This document shows, piece after piece, positions 27,251-34,777 of a DNA stretch of 34,777 bases. Made by a program: the position numbers and the translations under genes. Source of the stretch: Brevinematales bacterium (GTDB lineage Bacteria; Spirochaetota; Brevinematia; Brevinematales; JAOACQ01); assembly GCA_026417755.1 (NCBI GenBank), contig JAOACQ010000113.1, forward strand, positions 1 to 34,777. Reading direction: 5' to 3'. The notes beneath the pieces were generated by a model. It was not told the origin of the DNA, searched no databases, and saw only the letters and a list, made by a program, of their open reading frames with translations. Each line of letters begins with the position of its first letter. The first letter of the stretch is position 1.

Positions 27251-29178
27251 TTTATTTTCTTTATTATTGAATTTCCATATAAATCTGTAGCTTTTATAAG
27301 GATAAATAGCTCGTTACCTGTTAATTCAATTGAAAAATTTTCTTCTTTCTGATCATAGAGATTATCAATAGGATTTAATTTTGTCCATTTCTTACCATTT
27401 ACACTATAACTTACAGATATAATTGGGGATAATTTATCTTTTACAGAAAAAACTATTCTTTTTGCCTGAAGTTTTATATCAACAACATCTGGTGGAGTAT
27501 TATCAATTAAGTAAGGTCCTATTATTTTATAACTTTCTTTTGGATTGTCTTGGTTTGATTTAAAATCTGATGCTAAAAGTTTGAAGTAATAGATTCCATC
27601 TCCAAAAAGCTCTTTTTGAATGTCGAAATAACTATCTTCTATTGGAGACTCGTTCAATTTAACAAATTCTGTATTATCAATTTTTACAAATATGTCATAA
27701 GTAATGTTGTCCTTGTTTTCGTCAGTTGCCTGCCAGTTGAACTTGTAGTTATTACCCTGTTGATTAATTTCAAATTTCTCAATATATGGAGCAACGTTAT
27801 ATTGAATAAACGGTATATAAAGGTAATTTATTCGCGGTGTGTTTTTTCCATCTGACGAAAGTTCTATCTTATATTTTATAAATCTATTATCTTCCGATTT
27901 GATTTTATTGTTTTCTATTTGTTCCCATTTTCCCCAGAAACTTTCGTCAGAGGTTGATCCAGATTTTGTGAAAAATTTAACCTCTGTCTTTAAAGGGGTT
28001 GTTCCATCATAAATTATCTGGCCAAACTTTGATTTTATCTCACAATCAAAAATTCCAGAGGCAAAAAAACCATTTTTAGAGAAAGAATTTTCATTTATTT
28101 CATAAACTCTTGAAGGTTCAATTGTTATGCCATAAAACTTAGTTTTAGTTCTTATAAGTTTTATAAATTTTCCATCCCCACTAGAAATGAATTTTATGGG
28201 AAGATTTTTACTTATTTCAAAGAATCCACCCTGTTCGTCAATTGAAATAAAAATTTTGTCTTTTAAAACACTCATTGAAATAAAAGACAATGAACTTTCA
28301 AAAACTTTGGTTAACGTATTATCAGAATAGTTAAATAAATATAATTTTGATGTAGGTTGTGATGACTTTGATTTTGTATCTATTGGGTTTGATATATCTT
28401 GGTCTGAACTTACATTGCTATTGTTTTTTTTATCTTTTTTCTGTTGTTCTTTTGTTTTACGCTGGCCGGTTAAGAGATAAATTTCATTATTAGCAGTAGA
28501 AATATCAACGATAGAATCTTCTACAGAGATGATTGGGGTGAAAATTTTATTTTTTAAGCTTAATTTATATAACGTGTTGGAGTCACTGAAGAAATAAAGT
28601 TCATCATTATAAATTATTCCGTTTAAAATGTTTTTTTCTTTGTTATAAAAATCTATCGTATGTTCTATTTTAAAGTTTTTATCAATAATATAAATATTTG
28701 CTGGATTACCAGCAAAGAGAATAATTTTATCTTTATAATTTAATATTTTCCAGAGATACTGATTGGTGAATTTGATTTTATTTTCTATTTCAAATTTTTC
28801 ATTTAATATGAAGAGAGTGGCATCAGGTAGAGCAGTAAGCAAAATCTTTTTTTGAAATAGCATTATGTCACTGAAAAGTATATTTTCTTTACTTGAAAAA
28901 ACTTCTCTATAACCTTTGTTATTAAGTAAGAAAAGAGACGCCTTTTCTCCAGAAGCTATAAGTAAATCATTTTCAATTTCAGTTACACTCCATATAATTC
29001 TATCAATTTCAAAAATATTGTTTAATTCAGGAGAAAGTTCAATGGAACCATTTTCAAGAAATGTTATGTTGCTTAATTCGTAATCTTCAATTTTATCAAA
29101 TCTGAACCCACCCGCGTATTTTGTGGAAACGGAGAATAGACTTGAAGTTGTAAGAAATAAAATTAAAAAAAATATCAT
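27247..29178 (-). CDS. Exported beta-propeller and Fn3-like domain protein
   Basis: 643 residues with a signal peptide (MIFFLILFLTTSSLFS). Residues about 40-370 contain repeated four-strand units with a 'DxxLYxxxxxxxLYxL' look (ENDLLIASGEKASLFLLN, NDELYFFSDSNTLYKL), suggesting a beta-propeller. A low-complexity Lys/Ser/Asn insert (about 260-285, KTKEQQKKDKKNNSN) interrupts it. The C-terminal third has fibronectin-type units: YKFNWQATDENKDNITYDI, IDNTPPDVVDIKL and KDKLSPIISVSYSVNGKKW. Such secreted proteins occur in several diderm phyla with no known function. It lies 8 bases after the small membrane protein and overlaps punA. Confidence 0.75.
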   Translation of the reverse strand: MIFFLILFLTTSSLFSVSTKYAGGFRFDKIEDYELSNITFLENGSIELSPELNNIFEIDRIIWSVTEIENDLLIASGEKASLFLLNNKGYREVFSSKENILFSDIMLFQKKILLTALPDATLFILNEKFEIENKIKFTNQYLWKILNYKDKIILFAGNPANIYIIDKNFKIEHTIDFYNKEKNILNGIIYNDELYFFSDSNTLYKLSLKNKIFTPIISVEDSIVDISTANNEIYLLTGQRKTKEQQKKDKKNNSNVSSDQDISNPIDTKSKSSQPTSKLYLFNYSDNTLTKVFESSLSFISMSVLKDKIFISIDEQGGFFEISKNLPIKFISSGDGKFIKLIRTKTKFYGITIEPSRVYEINENSFSKNGFFASGIFDCEIKSKFGQIIYDGTTPLKTEVKFFTKSGSTSDESFWGKWEQIENNKIKSEDNRFIKYKIELSSDGKNTPRINYLYIPFIQYNVAPYIEKFEINQQGNNYKFNWQATDENKDNITYDIFVKIDNTEFVKLNESPIEDSYFDIQKELFGDGIYYFKLLASDFKSNQDNPKESYKIIGPYLIDNTPPDVVDIKLQAKRIVFSVKDKLSPIISVSYSVNGKKWTKLNPIDNLYDQKEENFSIELTGNELFILIKATDLYGNSIIKKIK

Positions 29179-29186
29179 ATTTTTTC

Positions 29187-29621
29187 CTAAAAAAGAATTA
29201 TTTTAAACAGGATAGCATGGAGTATAGCAACTACTAATGCTATAACTCCAGCTACTCCTCTATATTTCTCAATAAATTCGTAGTATTTATTTTTTTCTTC
29301 CTGCGGGATGTTAAGGATCTCTATTATACCGGGATAAATTACTACCGAACTCAATATCATAGCAATTGAAGGAAGCAAGGCTCCAATTATTGTGGGGCCA
29401 CCTTCTGGATAACCAAAATCAGGCGCGAAGAAATTCCATATACCTATTATAAGCCCTGAGAATGCCATTATAAATTTTACACTTCCCTTGTCGAAGAAAC
29501 TTTTGATTTCCTCAAGTTTTGAATTGAAAGTGGGAGAATTTAATTTTACCTTATCCCATATTTCTAAAAGAACAATGCTATAAAAGAACAATATCAAAAC
29601 CAAAAGAATAACTCCCGGCAT
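29187..29621 (-). CDS. Small integral membrane protein of unknown function
   Basis: 144 residues with four predicted membrane segments: about 3-20 (VILLVLILFFYSIVLLEIW), 50-67 (FIMAFSGLIIGIWNFFAPDF), 77-100 and 125-143. FAPDFGYPEGGPTIIGALLP between the second and third looks conserved and probably forms a loop with functional residues. No family is recognised. GGGAGG is six bases before the ATG. It follows the flavin oxidoreductase gene by 24 bases, and the propeller protein follows it by 8, so the three are probably one operon. Confidence 0.75.
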   Translation of the reverse strand: MPGVILLVLILFFYSIVLLEIWDKVKLNSPTFNSKLEEIKSFFDKGSVKFIMAFSGLIIGIWNFFAPDFGYPEGGPTIIGALLPSIAMILSSVVIYPGIIEILNIPQEEKNKYYEFIEKYRGVAGVIALVVAILHAILFKIILF

Positions 29622-29645
29622 AATATACCTCCCGCAAGAGAATTT

Positions 29646-30665
29646 TTATAAACTTCCGAGATAACTTTTTATAGATTGTAACTCTTGTTCTGCTTCATTA
29701 ACAAGCTCTTCAATAATTTCTTTCATTGGTTGAATTTTCTTTACTAAACCAACACTTTGTCCTGCCATTACAGAACCATAATCAACATCTCCTTCTACTG
29801 CAGCTTTTCTTAAGCCACCAATCCAGAATCTTTCTACTTCAAACTGGGCTTCTTCATGGGTTATCTCTCCTGCTTCCATTTTTTTAAGAAGTTCAAGTTG
29901 AAGTTTGCCAAATTGTTCCATTGCTTTATTTTTTAATGCTCTTACTGCAACTACATGAAGTTTTTGGTCATACTGTGGTGTTGCAATTGCGTGTCTTGCT
30001 CTTGCTTTAATAAAAGCCTGTTTGAAGTTTGGATGAACGTTGCATTCTTCACTCACAACGAATCTTGTCCCAAGCTGAACACCTGCTGCTCCCATAAGAA
30101 GCATATGAGCCATCATTTTACCGGTTCCTATTCCTCCAGCAACAAAAACGGGAACATCTTTTGTTTTAAAAAGAATCTGCTGTAGAAGAATCATAGTTGA
30201 AACATAACCTATATGTCCACCTGCTTCACTTCCTTCAAGTATTAAAGCATCACAGCCAAATCTTATCATTTGTTCTGAGATCTGATCAGTTGATGCAAAA
30301 GCCATACATCTTTTGCCAGCTTTCTTCATTCCCTGAACGTCATGAATTTTTGGGAAGTTACCGGCAAAAATAACAAATGGCACATTTTTAGACTGAACAA
30401 TTTCATACTGTTTTCTGAAATTTGGTGCAATTGTTATCAAATTGACAGCAAATGGTGTTTTAAGATTTGCGATGAATTTGTCTACTTCTTTTTCAAATAG
30501 ATCTGGCTCCATATTGCCACCAGCAAGAGTAGGAAAAGCCCCATTGTCACTTATAGCTTTTGCAAGATTAAAATCAGATACCCATGTCATTGCTCCACAC
30601 ATTATAGGATATTTAACCCCTAAAAACTCTTTTCCTCTAGCCCAAACTTTTTCAAGAATACTCAT
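29646..30665 (-). CDS. NAD(P)H-dependent flavin oxidoreductase (nitronate monooxygenase family)
   Basis: 339 residues, FMN-binding TIM barrel of the nitronate monooxygenase / FabK-like family. It begins with KYPIMCGAMTWVSDFNLAKAIS and NGAFPTLAGGNM, then has ALILEGSEAGGHIG (catalytic His position) and VFVAGGIGTGKMMAHMLLMGAAGVQLGTRFV with the phosphate-binding glycines. GSVMAGQSVGLV closes the barrel. FabK-type enoyl-ACP reductase is an alternative, but there are no fatty acid genes next to it. AAGGAG precedes the ATG. It heads the minus-strand operon and has a good promoter. Substrate remains undetermined. Confidence 0.9.
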   Translation of the reverse strand: MSILEKVWARGKEFLGVKYPIMCGAMTWVSDFNLAKAISDNGAFPTLAGGNMEPDLFEKEVDKFIANLKTPFAVNLITIAPNFRKQYEIVQSKNVPFVIFAGNFPKIHDVQGMKKAGKRCMAFASTDQISEQMIRFGCDALILEGSEAGGHIGYVSTMILLQQILFKTKDVPVFVAGGIGTGKMMAHMLLMGAAGVQLGTRFVVSEECNVHPNFKQAFIKARARHAIATPQYDQKLHVVAVRALKNKAMEQFGKLQLELLKKMEAGEITHEEAQFEVERFWIGGLRKAAVEGDVDYGSVMAGQSVGLVKKIQPMKEIIEELVNEAEQELQSIKSYLGSL

Positions 30666-30708
30666 TTTTCAAAACTCCTTCCATATTTTTGGTTTAAGTT
30701 TAGGACAT

Positions 30709-30737
30709 ATTCTAAAAAAAAAAGTTGTTTTTGTCAA
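30709..30737 (-). promoter_or_regulatory. Promoter of the flavin oxidoreductase operon
   Basis: On the minus strand TTGACA (30737-30732), a 17-base spacer and TAGAAT (30714-30709, 5 of 6) form a near-consensus promoter, about 45 bases before the ATG. Confidence 0.75.
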
Positions 30738-30819
30738 TTTTATAAAATTCAAATTCAAAATATTTTCTTGTTTTTTTATAATTTTATGTTTATTAATAAA
30801 ATAAAATTTATTTTAAAAT

Positions 30820-30848
30820 TTGATATTTTTTAGACTTATCATTAAAAT
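30820..30848 (+). promoter_or_regulatory. Promoter of the hydrogenase operon
   Basis: TTGATA (30820-30825), a 17-base spacer and TAAAAT (30843-30848) each match 5 of 6 and give a leader of about 65 bases. A second candidate upstream is TTCAAA (30754-30759) with TATAAT (30777-30782), also spaced by 17. Confidence 0.6.
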
Positions 30849-30910
30849 ATTAGATTAAATTTTAATTAGAACATATCTCTTGTCTTCGCCTCTGTTTTTT
30901 ATATATTTTC

Positions 30911-30916
30911 AGGAGG
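30911..30916 (+). promoter_or_regulatory. Shine-Dalgarno that decides the first hydrogenase gene start
   Basis: AGGAGG lies five bases before ATG 30922. The track start at 30880 has no ribosome site. Confidence 0.8.
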
Positions 30917-30921
30917 TTTTA

Positions 30922-31407
30922 ATGTTTGAAAAGAAAGAAGCTCCCGTCTGGCTTACCGAAGAAATGAATAACTTTATCAACGAATGGAAAGGCAAGGAAG
31001 GTAACCTCATTATGATACTTCATAAGGTTCAGGATGAATACGGTTATATCCCGAGAGAAGTAGCTCTTGAGTTGTCAAGGATGCTTGATGTTCCTCTTGC
31101 CAAAATCTATGGTGTGGTGACTTTTTATCATTTCTTCAAGTTAAAAAAACCGGGTAAATACAAGATTTCAGTTTGTATGGGAACTGCCTGTTATCTTAAA
31201 GGTGGTGAGGATCTCATGAAAGAGATTGAAGAAAATATTGGTGTTGGCGTTGGTGGAACTACTGAAGATGGGCTTTTCTCACTTGAGGCCGTAAGGTGTA
31301 TAGGATGTTGTGGTCTTGCTCCTGTTATTACAATTAATGCTGATGTATATGGAAGACTAACCAAGGACAAGATCCACGAAATTATTTCAAAATACAGGGG
31401 AGAATAA
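30922..31407 (+). CDS. hydC: NuoE-like [2Fe-2S] subunit of NADH-linked [FeFe]-hydrogenase
   Basis: 161 residues from ATG 30922. Thioredoxin-fold subunit of the NuoE/HydC family with its helical N-terminal region (ILHKVQDEYGYIP, IYGVVTFYHFF) and four [2Fe-2S] ligands Cys85, Cys90, Cys126 and Cys130 (CMGTAC; CIGCCGLAP). In multimeric hydrogenases it passes electrons toward or from the FMN subunit. The start was moved from 30880 to the ATG after AGGAGG. It opens an operon with the HATPase, the thioredoxin-fold ferredoxin, the NuoF-like subunit and the catalytic subunit. The overlapping TAATG with the next gene indicates coupling. Confidence 0.92.
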   Translation: MFEKKEAPVWLTEEMNNFINEWKGKEGNLIMILHKVQDEYGYIPREVALELSRMLDVPLAKIYGVVTFYHFFKLKKPGKYKISVCMGTACYLKGGEDLMKEIEENIGVGVGGTTEDGLFSLEAVRCIGCCGLAPVITINADVYGRLTKDKIHEIISKYRGE

Positions 31408-31946
31408 TGCATTTTTATCTTACTGATGCGATTTTTGATCTTGTTCAGAACTCCATTGAGGCTGATGCAACTTTTATAGTTATAGATATAGTTGAGAATG
31501 ATTATGATTATGATATTTTTATTTCTGATAATGGAAAGGGAATAGAAAAAGACAAACTCGATAAGGTGTTTAATCCTGATACTACTGAAGTTGAAAAACA
31601 CAAAAACAGGAAATTTGGCCTCGGTCTTTCTTTTATAAAGCATCAGTGTGATCTTGTTAATGGAAAGATAGAAATCGATTCTATAGTTGGTGAAGGAACC
31701 AGCATTCATATTAAATTACCAAAAACTCACCCTGATACACCCCCAATGGGTGATATTGCCGGGTTAGTTACTGAGATTTTTATGCTTTCAGATGATTGTG
31801 AAATAGTATTTAATAGATACTTAAATGATAAAAAATACGAAATTATAAAAAGTAAAATTGTTTCAGATGATATGAAGTGGGTTAAAAATTTAAAAGAATA
31901 TATAAATCAGTTTGAAAGTTCTATTGTTGAGATAGAAGTAAAATAA
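31407..31946 (+). CDS. Stand-alone HATPase (histidine kinase-like ATPase) of a hydrogenase operon
   Basis: 179 residues. The first 110 form a GHKL ATPase domain: N-box DLVQNSIEAD at 11-20, G1 DNGKGI at 41-46, G2 GLGLS at 71-75 and GEGTSIHIKLP. There is no dimerisation/phosphoacceptor domain, no receiver and no sensor, so it is not a complete kinase. The remaining 65 residues carry no known motif. Similar orphan HATPase genes sit in [FeFe]-hydrogenase operons of anaerobes such as clostridia; their role is not established, perhaps regulation or phosphorylation of a protein. It overlaps hydC by one base and is 11 bases before the ferredoxin-like gene. Confidence 0.9.
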   Translation: MHFYLTDAIFDLVQNSIEADATFIVIDIVENDYDYDIFISDNGKGIEKDKLDKVFNPDTTEVEKHKNRKFGLGLSFIKHQCDLVNGKIEIDSIVGEGTSIHIKLPKTHPDTPPMGDIAGLVTEIFMLSDDCEIVFNRYLNDKKYEIIKSKIVSDDMKWVKNLKEYINQFESSIVEIEVK

Positions 31947-31957
31947 AGGAGGATTTT

Positions 31958-32347
31958 ATGCCAAAATTAACTCTTGAAGAATTAAGAAAATTAAGAGAAA
32001 ACACAAAAAAAGAAATAGCTAAAAGAGATGTTAGTGATAAATCAATTCTTGTCCTTGTAGGGATGGGCACATGTGGTATTGCCGCTGGAGCCAGAGAAAC
32101 CCTCCAGGCATTTTTGGAGCAGATAGAAAAGAAAGGTTTAACAAATGTGGTTATTAAACCTACAGGGTGTATGGGTTTTTGTTATGTAGAACCTACTGTT
32201 GAGATAATTATGCCTGATATGCCTGATACACTTTATGGTAAAGTTAGAGCTGAAGTTGTGGAAAAAATAGTTGATGAGCATATCATTCGTAAACAGCTTG
32301 TGAGTGAGTTTATCTTTGATAAACCAGCTGTTGATATAGTAAAATAA
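31958..32347 (+). CDS. Thioredoxin-fold [2Fe-2S] ferredoxin-like protein with three cysteines
   Basis: 129 residues. After a basic N-terminal helix the domain reads LVLVGMGTCGIAAGARETL and KPTGCMGFCYVEPTVEI, the NuoE/HoxE C-terminal type of domain. Only Cys39, Cys71 and Cys75 are present; the first Cys of the usual CxxxxC pair is replaced (VGMGTC). This three-cysteine form is seen in related hydrogenase operons as far as I recall. It may bind a cluster with another ligand or have a structural role. It follows the HATPase by 11 bases and its stop is directly followed by the NuoF-like gene region. Confidence 0.85.
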   Translation: MPKLTLEELRKLRENTKKEIAKRDVSDKSILVLVGMGTCGIAAGARETLQAFLEQIEKKGLTNVVIKPTGCMGFCYVEPTVEIIMPDMPDTLYGKVRAEVVEKIVDEHIIRKQLVSEFIFDKPAVDIVK

Positions 32348-32359
32348 GTGGGGGAAAAT

Positions 32360-34147
32360 ATGGGATATAGAACATATGTATTGGTTTGTGCAGGAACAGC
32401 CTGTGAAGCAAGTAGATCTCAGGCCATATACGAAAATTTAAATAAAGAAGTAATCGCAGCAGGACTTGAAAAAGAAATTCAGGTTGTTAAAACCGGGTGT
32501 TTTGGTTTCTGCGAAAAGGGACCTGTCGTAAAAGTTTTACCTGATGAGACATTTTATGTAAATGTAAAACCAGAAGATGCAACTGAGATAGTGAAAGAGC
32601 ATCTTATGAAGGGAAGAAATGTTACAAGACTTCTTTATGATAAAAATCAAAGCAAAAAAAATGCAAAGGTTGAAGATATTGAATTTTATCAAAAGCAATT
32701 CAGAATAGTTTTACGAAATTGTGGACTTATCAATCCAGAAGATATCAATGAATATATAGCAAGAGATGGCTATAAAGCTCTTGAAAAAGCTCTCTTTGAA
32801 ATGAAGCCAGATGATATTCTTGAAGAGCTTAAAATTGCTGGTCTTAGAGGTAGAGGTGGAGCAGGATTTCCAACGTGGAAAAAATGGCAGATTACAAAAG
32901 AAGTAAGTGATTCACCAAAATATGTGGTATGTAATGCGGATGAGGGTGACCCTGGTGCTTATATGAATAGAAGCACAATAGAAGGAGATCCACACAGTAT
33001 TTTAGAGGCTATGACTATTTGTGGTTATACGGTTGGGGCAAATAAGGGTTATATTTATATAAGAGCCGAATATCCTCTAGCAATTAAGAGACTTGATATA
33101 GCTATTTCTCAGGCAAAAGAACTTGGGCTTCTTGGTAAAGATATTTTAGGTAGCGGGTTTGATTTTGATATAGAAGTAAGATATGGAGCGGGTGCATTTG
33201 TTTGTGGTGAAGAGACAGCACTTCTTACTTCTCTTGAAGGGAATAGAGGAATGCCAAAGCCAAGACCACCATTTCCTTCTATCAAAGGTTTATGGAATAA
33301 GCCAACAGTTATTAACAATGTTGAAACCTGGGCAAATATTCCTGTTATCCTTCTTAAAGGAGGAAAATGGTTTTCTCAGATAGGGACGGAAACGTCTAAA
33401 GGCACAAAAGTTTTTGCATTAACCGGAAAGGTGAATAATTCAGGTTTAATTGAAGTTCCATTTGGTACTACCCTTAGAGAAATCATTTTTGATATTGGTG
33501 GTGGAATAAAAGGTGGTAAAAAGTTTAAAGCAGTTCAGACAGGTGGACCTTCGGGAGGTGTGATACCAGCAGAATATCTTGATACACCTGTTGATTACGA
33601 GAATCTAACAAAACTTGGTTCTATTATGGGATCTGGTGGTATGATTGTTATGGATGAAACAGACTGTATGGTTGATGTATCAAAATTTTACATTCAATTC
33701 AGTGTAGATGAATCTTGTGGAAAATGTGCACCATGTAGAGTTGGTGGTAAACAGCTTCTTACAATCCTACAAAAAATAAGTGAAGGTAAAGGAGAGATGG
33801 ATGATGTTGATAGATTGAAAAGAATTGGTTTTGCAATGCAGAAAGCATCTCTCTGTGGACTTGGACAAACAGCACCAAATCCTGTACTATCAACACTTAA
33901 GTATTTTGAAAAAGAATATCTTGAACATATAGAAGAAAAGAAATGTAGGTCGAGCAGATGTGTTAACCTGTTGAGGTATGAAATAATTCCAGAAAAGTGT
34001 GTTGGTTGTGGACTTTGTGCTATAAAATGTCCTGTTAACTGTATTTCTGGAGAGAAGAGAAAACCACATTATATCGATCAAGAAAAGTGTATAAAATGTG
34101 GTACATGTTATGAAGTATGTAAATTCGGTGCAATATTAAAGGAATAA
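32360..34147 (+). CDS. hydB: NuoF-like FMN/NAD subunit of electron-bifurcating [FeFe]-hydrogenase
   Basis: 595 residues from ATG 32360 (track GTG 32348 lies before the Shine-Dalgarno GGGGG, so it is not used). Domains: an N-terminal [2Fe-2S] thioredoxin fold with Cys10, Cys15, Cys47 and Cys51; the NuoF core with GLRGRGGAGFPTW (FMN), CNADEGDPGAYMNR and GAGAFVCGEETALL (NADH); a [4Fe-4S] site ESCGKCAPCRVGG...SLCGLG; and a C-terminal two-cluster ferredoxin CVGCGLCAIKCP and CIKCGTCYEVCKFGA. This fusion is diagnostic for HydB/HndC-type subunits that oxidise NADH and exchange electrons with ferredoxin. Confidence 0.96.
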   Translation: MGYRTYVLVCAGTACEASRSQAIYENLNKEVIAAGLEKEIQVVKTGCFGFCEKGPVVKVLPDETFYVNVKPEDATEIVKEHLMKGRNVTRLLYDKNQSKKNAKVEDIEFYQKQFRIVLRNCGLINPEDINEYIARDGYKALEKALFEMKPDDILEELKIAGLRGRGGAGFPTWKKWQITKEVSDSPKYVVCNADEGDPGAYMNRSTIEGDPHSILEAMTICGYTVGANKGYIYIRAEYPLAIKRLDIAISQAKELGLLGKDILGSGFDFDIEVRYGAGAFVCGEETALLTSLEGNRGMPKPRPPFPSIKGLWNKPTVINNVETWANIPVILLKGGKWFSQIGTETSKGTKVFALTGKVNNSGLIEVPFGTTLREIIFDIGGGIKGGKKFKAVQTGGPSGGVIPAEYLDTPVDYENLTKLGSIMGSGGMIVMDETDCMVDVSKFYIQFSVDESCGKCAPCRVGGKQLLTILQKISEGKGEMDDVDRLKRIGFAMQKASLCGLGQTAPNPVLSTLKYFEKEYLEHIEEKKCRSSRCVNLLRYEIIPEKCVGCGLCAIKCPVNCISGEKRKPHYIDQEKCIKCGTCYEVCKFGAILKE

Positions 34148-34157
34148 GGGGGAAACT

Positions 34158-34765
34158 ATGGCAAAATATAATATAAAAGTAAATGGGTTTGATTTGAACA
34201 TTGATGAGGATATGACAATCCTTCAAGCAGCAAAACTTGCTCAGATAAATATTCCCAAGCTCTGCAATCATCCTGATTTACCACCAAGTGCTGCTTGTGG
34301 ACTTTGTGTTGTAAAAGTAAAAGGTAGCAATAAACTTATGAGAGCTTGTGCTACAAAGATTGAAAATGGAATGGATATTACAACACATGATCCGGAGCTT
34401 TTTGAAGTAAGAAAAACTGTGCTTGAACTTATACTTTCCACCCACCCGAATGATTGCTTAAAATGTCCAAGAAGTGGAAACTGTGAGTTACAACAACTCG
34501 CAGCCGATTTTGGTATCAGGGATGTTGATTTTCCTCAAATTTTGTCTGATAGACCTATTGATGATTCTACAAAGTCTCTTGTTGTAAATCCGGCAAAATG
34601 TGTGAAGTGTGGTAGATGCGTTGAAGTATGTCAGATAATGCAAAACGTATGGGCTATTGAGTTTCTTGAAAGAGGTTTTAATATGAGAATAGCCCCTGCT
34701 GCTGATGTAGAACTTAAGAATAGCCCATGTATCAAATGTGGGCAGTGTACGGCTCATTGTCCGGT
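34158..34765 (+). CDS. hydA: [FeFe]-hydrogenase catalytic subunit, N-terminal part (partial)
   Basis: Open frame from ATG 34158 to the end of genuine sequence; the track omitted it because it has no stop. About 202 residues are visible. It starts with a plant-type [2Fe-2S] domain (KLCNHPDL, AACGLCVVKV, MRACAT), then the His-Cys3 site HPNDCLKCPRSGNCELQ, then CVKCGRCVEVC and CIKCGQCTAHCP of a two-[4Fe-4S] ferredoxin domain. The H-cluster domain is missing beyond the contig end, so a NuoG-like protein cannot be wholly excluded, but the order after hydB strongly suggests HydA. AAGGGGG precedes the ATG. The last codons after CPV are adapter sequence. Confidence 0.85.
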
Positions 34766-34777
34766 CTGTCTCTTATA
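34766..34777. other. Residual Nextera/Tn5 mosaic-end adapter
   Basis: The last 12 bases CTGTCTCTTATA equal the start of the Tn5 transposase mosaic end as read into a Nextera adapter. The hydA frame should continue CPVG here but turns into CPVCLL, which shows that these bases are not native. Confidence 0.88.

Noticed and set aside
31191-31709. Minus-strand ORF of 172 codons
   Set aside because: Covers hydC and the HATPase gene in antisense; no ribosome site or recognisable protein pattern.

Overview
The window is 34.8 kb of AT-rich DNA (roughly one third GC by eye). It is densely packed with operons in both directions and carries no tRNA, rRNA, CRISPR array or insertion sequence that I can see. 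The gene content suggests an anaerobic, H2-cycling bacterium with an outer membrane: an NADH-linked [FeFe]-hydrogenase operon, predicted outer-membrane barrels, periplasmic proteins, a SPOR protein and a FlgH-like protein. A deep-branching low-GC spirochaete or a similar diderm anaerobe fits best, but this is inference because no marker RNA is present. The last 12 bases match the Tn5/Nextera mosaic-end sequence, so the window probably ends at a contig end with untrimmed adapter.

Layout. (1) 1-7145, plus strand: end of hpt, then ftsH, moxR, a FlgH-like gene, dxs, a GAF-GGDEF gene and folK, mostly overlapping or nearly touching. (2) 7171-8292, plus: a promoter, then a MshEN-like/coiled-coil protein and a periplasmic protein. 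(3) 8279-9571, minus: a lone hisD whose 3' end overlaps the previous gene; then a small unknown gene (9671-10030). (4) 10199-11925, minus: a SurA-like protein without signal peptide, a NusG-domain-II protein and a Gx-family membrane protein in one operon. (5) 11997-14789, plus: promoter and dyad operator, an IscR-like Rrf2 regulator, cysK, metY and a strong terminator. (6) 14859-20033, plus: thiS, short thiF, an outer-membrane barrel and uvrA. (7) 20102-21726, plus: a DUF4424-like/TPR gene with a predicted leaderless mRNA. (8) 21801-23614, minus: a SPOR-domain gene with a consensus promoter and a leader of about 220 nt, then its terminator. (9) 23634-30737, minus: promoter, nitronate monooxygenase-like gene, membrane protein, propeller/Fn3 protein, purine nucleoside phosphorylase, tyrS, sirtuin and a ThuA-like gene, followed by a hidden 65-codon frame that looks like a coding remnant. 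(10) 30820-34777, plus: a promoter, then the hydrogenase operon in the order NuoE-like subunit, orphan HATPase, thioredoxin-fold ferredoxin, NuoF-like subunit and the N-terminal third of the catalytic subunit.

How the genes work together. The Rrf2-cysK-metY unit is a self-contained sulfur-assimilation operon whose regulator carries a probable Fe-S site and faces a dyad placed over its own transcription start. The following thiS-thiF pair could use the cysteine sulfur. The hydrogenase operon would couple NADH and ferredoxin to H2. Several ORF-track starts were moved to the codon that follows a good Shine-Dalgarno sequence; these are noted per gene. No clearly unprecedented system is evident. 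The most unusual points are the regulator/operator, the leaderless gene, the FlgH-like gene in a moxR operon, the SurA/NusG_II/Gx operon and the unannotated reading frame at 23634-23831.
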